The translations under genes and the position numbers were made by a program. This document shows positions 58,316-64,000 of a stretch of DNA of 64,000 bases, piece after piece (positions within the stretch are counted from its first letter, which is position 1; each line of letters opens with the position of its first letter). The DNA comes from Telopea speciosissima (lineage: Eukaryota; Streptophyta; Magnoliopsida; Proteales; Proteaceae). The notes under the pieces are model-generated. The model was not told the DNA's origin and made no database searches. It saw only the letters and a program-made list of their open reading frames with translations. The DNA lies in the NCBI RefSeq assembly GCF_018873765.1, contig NC_057920.1:16257307-16321306 (forward strand), given 5' to 3'.

Positions 58316-59951
58316 CTGTACTTCTTCACGTCCTTCTGTCGCCGACACCACCAGTGTCGCTTTCTTTCTTTCTGTTCAACTGCTCCGAGGCTTCTCTTCT
58401 TCGAAATTTAAAACAGAACGAAATAAGAACAATACTTGAAAAAATCGATTGGGAGATGATCAGGATTTATAAGAAGTTTTAGGGTCGGGCTGAGCCCAAG
58501 ACATCAACACAGGCCCGGCCCAGCCCAGCCTTGCCAGAATAAGAGTGGGAACTCCATAGTATGATTTATTACATTCATGAGCATGATATGAACTTTTACT
58601 ACCTCCTAAAAAAAACATGATATGAATTGCATTCTTTCTCACTTAGCTAGTTAGCTCACCCCATAGTTATGATTGTTTTATAGAGCATGCACATGTGGAG
58701 AGCTAGTGTACTGACTGTGTAAGGAGAGTCAGAGAGAAGGGCATAAGTCCTTCTGAGTAGATGACAGAGATCCTAAGAGTAGAGGCATTTTGATGTTTTG
58801 ATATACTTTAGGTGAATATTGACAGATGGTATTTTGATCTAAAGTACAGTTATAGTTTCAAAGTTGTAATAACAGACATATGTTTAAAGTAAAATGGTTG
58901 ATACTTATGTATAGAAATGTTTATAGTTGTTCCATTGTGATATTCTGATGTCTCTGATATATTTATAGATTTCGCATTTAAAAAATAACTAAAGCGAAAA
59001 AACTAGTCATTACTTAACGACGGCCCGTGAGGACTGACACTCATATTTTTTACCTGAATTTGGGGACGCTACATTCTCTAAAAGACTATAATTAGCTATC
59101 ACGTGGCAATAGGATAACCTTATTCCATAGACATGTATCCACATTACAACGTAGTCATATGTCAAATTTTGGAAAAAGATTTCCTACACTCGTAGTGTAG
59201 GGTTCAGCCACCACCCCTAGGATCCTAAGACATTTCCCTCCTATCCCCCCCAATTGGACGAAGTCAATAATACCCTTCCCCTATTGCACTATTCCTTCTC
59301 CTGTTCATCTGCCGTCAAGGGATGCCTCTTGACCTGTGGCTGAAGGAAATCTTTGTCTTTAAATTTTAGACCAACTTGGCTTCTCCACCTATTGTTATGA
59401 TACTATAAAAATTATTTGATAAGGTAGAATGGTATGAACAAAATTTTAGTTGGACAGACAAGGAAAAAACTTGAGATGAGCTATAGAATTTGATCGTGTG
59501 ACCTATCTAGGAAATTCTATATATGATTAGAATACCAAATCATCTATTCCACATTGCCAAAAATAGTGGGCATATAGAAACCCTCTAGGCGAGCATTTTT
59601 CACAATATTAATTTATCGAAGAGTACCAACTACCAAAAAGAAAAAGTTAGCGAAGGACTGCAATCTAATTTTTAGGACCATGGCCCAAAACCAATGCATG
59701 AACCATCCTGGCGTCATTGGGCTGGGTTTATCGAACGATTTGGAGTTTCGACTACTTCTTGGTGGGCCTTCAGAAGCCCAGTCATTTTCTTAAAAGCTTT
59801 GGTTTCATAGTATTACTTTTGAATCCATAGGGTTCTGATCTCATCGGTATGGAGCCATGTCTCATACTATCAGTCTCAATTTAATTTCTCAATGGAAATG
59901 TTAGGATTTCTATCTCTTCTTTCTTTTTTTATTTTTTGGGAGGGCGGTAGT
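58316..59951. other. Spacer with GGCCCAGCCC-type scrap, no gene
   Basis: 58480-58530 carries GGCCCGGCCCAGCCCAGCC words like the insert at 31010-31440. The rest shows no coding region, RNA gene or clear repeat. Confidence 0.4.
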
Positions 59952-60305
59952 GTTGGGGTTACGATATCTTATATCCCGTCACTTGGTTTGTAGGTTGATT
60001 TCGAAGGACTGTTAAGTAGCCATAGGCCTCTAGGAAATTATTTTAAGGAAATTATTAACAGGAAAGTGTGAAATGGGTATTTCGGTAAAATTCATGTTTA
60101 GGGTTTCGCTATAAAGATGTAGTGAGGATTATTTCTCTGTAACGCAATCTGAAAGAGGTGTGAGGACGAGCGGAGTGAAAACAGATCTCATCTCACCGTG
60201 AACGTAGACATTTGTGCCGACCACGTAAATCCTTGTATTCATTGTGTGATTGTTGTTTAAGAGTTCCATTCCTTTCTGCATCGTTTTAGGATTCATTTTT
60301 TAATA
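59952..60305 (+). mobile_element. LTR remnant (Copia-type by appearance)
   Basis: It begins TGTTGGGGTTACGATATC and contains AGGGTTTCGCTATAAAGATG (promoter-like), CTCTGTAACGCAATC and, near its end, GTGCCGACCACGTAAATCC, an order common in plant Copia-type LTRs. No internal region or second LTR is visible, so it is a solo or partial LTR, old and without coding capacity. Confidence 0.5.
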
Positions 60306-60706
60306 GGTAGAAAAGGGGTTCGAGAAAAGTACATGCAAACATCATTTGTGAAACATAGATTAGGCGTAGCAGTTCTATCTCTTCTCTTGAAGTTCACCGA
60401 ACGCCCCTCCTCCTCCATAAAAGTGGTTTTTTAACAAAACAAACAAAAAAAAAGTAATCTTTTGATCTGGAATCGGACTAATGCAGTCAATTCGTACCAT
60501 TATCGGTATTGACAATGATCGATATGGTACCCGATACTATGATTTAAAATATTTTTCATGGCTCCTATTGGTGGAAAATTAACTGCAATATTGCACTCTA
60601 GCATAAAGAAGAAATCTCTTCCCTAAAAGGAATTAATTTTGATAAGTGAATGCAATAAACATGTCGGACTAAGAGAGTACACTAATCAGATATGACATGG
60701 ATTTCT
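60306..60706. other. Spacer with eroded hAT-type repeat
   Basis: Bases 60465-60545 hold TATCGGTATTGACAATGATC and GGTACCCGATACTATG words of the family defined at 35347-35605. Nothing else is recognised. Confidence 0.4.
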
Positions 60707-60946
60707 GGATTCGGCTCGTCTACGGTCTGGGGTTGAGCGGTCATGCTACGCTCAACTCACAGGCCGCCACATGGATTTCATGTCGATCCAATGGTTAATA
60801 GATGAGCTAAATTCAAAATTCAAAATTACCACTCAAAATTTCAAAAATGTTGGGCCGTCGATGACCTCGTCTACCAAAAATGGTGGCCTGTGAGTTAAGC
60901 GCAGAACGATAGCCGCTCAACCCCAGGCCACAGACGAGCTCGATCC
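60707..60946. repeat. Fold-back MITE, family D, copy 3
   Basis: The arms CTACGGTCTGGGGTTGAGCG and CGCTCAACCCCAGGCCACAG pair, and the centre TCGATCCAATGGTTAATAGA matches the other copies. The tips are GGATTCGGCTCGTC and GACGAGCTCGATCC. The target duplication is not clear. It ends about 380 bases upstream of the MADS-box gene. Confidence 0.75.
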
Positions 60947-61207
60947 ACGATTTTCCTTGTAGTCAATGTTCCCTTATGAAATGCCTAACTTGGAAATCCA
61001 ATGATTATCAATGTACTAAATGTAAGACAACTAATCCTAGCCCATATAAGCTGGTCATAGTCTCAAGTAATATCAGATTTTTTACCTTAAATGGCGCTTC
61101 GGTTTTAGTACCAATTAGGAAGTACAACCAATACATTGGAAAGATTTGATAAAAATTCTGACAGCTCTGAGCCTTGGAGGAAGTAAATCTTGAAGGTAGG
61201 AAAGTCC

Positions 61208-61214
61208 TATAAAT
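61208..61214 (+). promoter_or_regulatory. Candidate TATA box of the MADS-box gene
   Basis: TATAAAT lies 123 bases upstream of the ATG in an otherwise AT/CT-rich leader, a usual distance for a compact plant gene. Confidence 0.5.
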
Positions 61215-61330
61215 CTGTGTTTTTCACTACTAAATCTTTATCTCACTTCAGTTCAAAGAAACTTACAATTTCTCTGGTTCTTTCTTTATAATTGTTGTTT
61301 CAGTGAGATAGAGAGAGGAAGAAGGGCATG

Positions 61331-61927
61331 ATGGGTCGCCGAAGGATAGAGATGAAGAAGATAGATAACGAGAATTATCTACACGTTACCTTCTCAAAAC
61401 GCCGACCTGTACTTTTCAATATGGCAAGCGAGCTCAGTATTGTGTGTGGTGCTGAGATAGCCATTCTCGTCTTCTCACCTTGGGGCAATCTCTACTCCTT
61501 TGGAAGCCCTAGTGTGACCTCCGTCGTAGATAAGTTTCTGAACCAACATGGTCAGCCATCGGTAGCCACCAGTGCCACCCATAGGGCTAGAATTAATGAG
61601 CTATACGGACAGAACGTGGACCTGGTGAATGATCTGGAAAAGGCGAAGGAGCGATCCGAGGAAGTCAAGAAATGGTTAGAAGAAGTGAAGCAAGGTGAAG
61701 CATGGTGGGAAGCACCTATCCAAGATATGGGATTGCTTGAGCTTCAGCGCTTGGAGGTGTGTATGGAGGTGTTTAAGAAGAATGTGGTCAAACGGGCTGA
61801 TGAGCTACTGGCCAAATATGCTGTTGTTCCCTCGCCTTCCTTAACCATGAATCCAGTGGGTGTGGTGGAACCTTTGGCAACTGCTAGGCCAAACCTCAAT
61901 CCAAAGGAATGGCGGTTATGGTTTTAG
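61331..61927 (+). CDS. Type I (M-alpha, AGL62-like) MADS-box transcription factor
   Basis: Intronless, 198 residues, as usual for M-alpha genes, which act mainly in female gametophyte and endosperm. The MADS domain covers 1-60: MGRRRIEMKKIDNENYLHVT, FSKRRPVLFNMASELSIVCG, AEIAILVFSPWGNLYSFGSP. Residues 85-125 are a coiled coil, and QGEAWWEAPIQDMGLLELQR (121-140) is the family's second-half signature. Canonical M-alpha proteins read KRRSGLFKKASEL where this one has KRRPVLFNMASEL, so Gly27, Lys30 and Lys31 are replaced by Val, Asn and Met. Those residues lie at the start of the DNA-binding helix, so DNA affinity may be reduced or changed. I chose the second of two adjacent ATGs, since MGR begins the family; an MMGR start is equally possible. 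A MITE begins 24 bases after the stop codon. Confidence 0.9.
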   Translation: MGRRRIEMKKIDNENYLHVTFSKRRPVLFNMASELSIVCGAEIAILVFSPWGNLYSFGSPSVTSVVDKFLNQHGQPSVATSATHRARINELYGQNVDLVNDLEKAKERSEEVKKWLEEVKQGEAWWEAPIQDMGLLELQRLEVCMEVFKKNVVKRADELLAKYAVVPSPSLTMNPVGVVEPLATARPNLNPKEWRLWF

Positions 61928-61950
61928 TTTGGGTTGTAGCTTTTTCTGAT

Positions 61951-62122
61951 GAGATCTGTTTGGATCGATCTTTGTCCCCTCCAGTTTTCTGCCCGGTCCA
62001 ATTCCCCTAGTGTCTGTAATAAGGAGGACACAATGACCATCTTACCCCTGTCCAGGTGGGATCCACCACCCCTTATTACAGATACTGGGGAACTGGGCCG
62101 GGTAGGGAACCCGAAGAGATAA
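61951..62122. repeat. MITE family C in the 3' region of the MADS gene, exact 9-bp target duplication
   Basis: The arms GCCCGGTCCAATTCCCCTAG and TGGGGAACTGGGCCGGGTAG pair, as do GTCTGTAATAAGG and CCTTATTACAGA, around GGTGGGATCCACCACC. TTTTCTGAT flanks it exactly (61942-61950 and 62123-62131). Confidence 0.85.
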
Positions 62123-62131
62123 TTTTCTGAT

Positions 62132-64000
62132 ATGTTCTGGCATTTTCTGCAAGATTGCGAACACAATCGTCTCTCTATTTCTCTATCTTAATTTCTTTTG
62201 TTTCAGAAATGTTTGTCAGTCATTATTTCAATTGGTCTTTTAATAAGTATTGTCTTTCAGTCTTTGGAAGAAAAGCAATTTTTGAGAAGTGATGGCTTGA
62301 GACTAGAAAGCAATGTTTCTATGAGACTTTTTGCGGTGGTAAATTTTTTTATCGATACTAAAAATATATTTTTAGCACCGGTAAAATCTTACCGCAACTA
62401 TAGAGATCGTCACAAAATGGGCATATGTAGAGGTGGTTTAAGCGAAACGCCACTAATAGATATGTTTTTTAATTAAACAAATGCAAATTTATATAACCTT
62501 TTAGGGGTAGTAGCTAGTTTTTCCCGCAGCTAAAGGTTATGTGTTGTGGGGTTTAATCAAAGGGCAACAACTTGTTTTCATCAAAGTGGTGAACTAACAA
62601 GTTGACACCGTACTTTTTTTTATCCCTTGTTTAATTCACGAAAGTTATTTAATGCAAGCATAAAAAAAGGTTTTCAAACAAATGAATATCATTTAATGTC
62701 GATTTCATGTAAAATGAGAGGATTTACTTTCGTTGAAAAATGAATGTGCTACTAGAAAGGCAAAATAAAAACCTTAGAACCTTGTTATAACTAATGTTTG
62801 TAATAACAATAATGCCTTTTAATTAAAACGCTACAAATAAATGAATTTGTTGCTAAATAAATTCAAGCTATATTTAATAGAGGGGTATGAGTAGAGGCGA
62901 TTTAATAGTATCACTAGTTCTCCAACTGGATTTTTGGAGAGATGAGGGAGTTTCACAGAATAGGGGAGGGGGAGGGGGAGGGGTGGGATATGGAAAGAGG
63001 AAGGAGGGGAAGTAGGTAGAGACAGCTAGCTTTTGGTCTTTACAATCTGCAGACGTCGATGTAGAGCAGAGCCATCCTATATATTAATTCAGGAAGATAT
63101 GAAAATAATAGAGGTGCAAGAATAAGTTTTTAATTATTGGTTGCTTGAGCATCATCTCCCTCAGCATTTTCTAATTTTTTGCCAATATTGCAAAAGGTTC
63201 AATGCTCTCCCACTCAACCCCTTTTTTTCGTCTCTTTCTCCGACCTTTCCTCCTACATTTTTACACAAGATTTCGGTGGCGTGGGAGTAGGGTTTTGCTA
63301 AAGGGAGGGGGCGGAAGAGTATTTTTTCTCCTATTCTAAATATGTTTGGGTTCTAAACATTCATTTGTGTGGTGTGCAGATTCTTCCTCACACTCACAAA
63401 GTGGGAAACCCTTTCCCTAAAATAAACTAGTGGCATATAGTAACCCTTAATGCAAGCATTTCACTACTCCGAGGATCAGTTATGCCAAAGCAGAAGGTCT
63501 AGGGTTTTGGGGACCTGATTGGCTTAAATTTGGCCCTTTTTGCTAGACAATAATGGAGAATCTTACATAATATAGATTTCCTATGGGTTAGGGTGCTTAA
63601 AGGGATGTAATTTTCCCATAGCTCTTTTCTGGAAGCCTCTAATAGACCATAAGGGTCTTGGGCTTGTGAAAGTCTCTTGAAAGGGAGATCCATATTGCTA
63701 AGGGGTTTAAGGAGAATAGTTGGTGATGGCTCAGAAACTTCCATTTAAAGTGATTTATGCATTCCAACTTTTCCAAGGGGTAAAATTGTAAGTCATCCGC
63801 TTAATTTTAGAGTTTCAAAGGCAGGTAACCGCATTCTCCAACCTTCTCATCAATGGAATGTCACTCCAATTAGATGATTTTTTTTTTCTGCTTTTGAATT
63901 TCAAATCATTCTTTTTACCACAATGCATAAAGACAATTGGATTTAGGTGTTTGCCAATTCTGATAAGTTTTCATTAAAGTTTGCTTATTACACTGCTCTC
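62132..64000. other. Spacer; possible CACTA-like scrap, no gene
   Basis: 62330-62580 has GCGGTGGTAAAT, CACCGGTAAAATCTTACCGC and GAGGTGGTTTAAGCG words like the subterminal repeats of plant CACTA elements, but no CACTA terminus was found. A G-rich GGGGGAGGGGGAGG run lies near 62965-62985. No coding region is recognised to the end of the window. Confidence 0.35.

Overview
This is nuclear plant DNA. Genes carry many short introns with GT/GC-AG borders, the spacers are AT-rich, and one gene encodes a nucleus-encoded chloroplast ribosomal protein. The repeat load (Mutator-type MITEs, hAT-type MITEs, a LINE, SINEs, LTR remnants) suggests a medium-to-large angiosperm genome. I cannot name the species; an early-diverging eudicot or magnoliid is only a guess.

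Layout. Positions 1-10,900 hold no gene that I can support, only MITEs, short tandem duplications and retroelement scraps. Positions 11,430-20,184 (+) hold a complete ten-exon inositol-tetrakisphosphate 1-kinase gene. Its last intron is about 3.5 kb, starts with a GC donor and is swollen by inserted elements. A 5'-truncated LINE with a 19-bp target-site duplication follows at 21.6-22.0 kb. On the minus strand lie a small intronless gene for chloroplast 50S ribosomal protein 6 (23,835-24,152) and a three-exon gene for a plant-specific two-pass membrane protein (26,191-28,757). A decayed copy of a long coiled-coil protein gene (about 30.1-31.9 kb) is split by a MITE and by a second insert. At 33,163-34,290 (+) is an intronless gene whose product looks like the plant SMI1/KNR4 (SUKH-like) family.

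From about 39.3 to 57.5 kb there is an unusual modular array. Its units contain a 75-nt tRNA-like module (seven full-length copies), a nested palindrome, a C-tract, and two minus-strand reading frames of unknown origin, one of them preceded in most units by a TATAAATA-like box. A 9.7-kb-offset duplication copied part of the array. MITEs inserted in some units, with clean empty sites in others, let the order of events be read. Beyond the array are a broken PFA-DSP phosphatase gene (57.9-58.3 kb, minus), an LTR remnant near 60 kb and an intronless type I (M-alpha) MADS-box gene (61,331-61,927, +) whose DNA-binding helix has lost normally invariant residues.

The genes do not form a pathway: inositol phosphate kinase, plastid ribosome subunit, membrane protein, SUKH-like protein and reproductive-type MADS factor are ordinary independent plant loci. 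What ties the window together is repeat activity. At least nine short fold-back elements have exact or near-exact 9-bp target duplications (Mutator-type), and two of them sit 24-42 bp behind the stop codons of intact genes.
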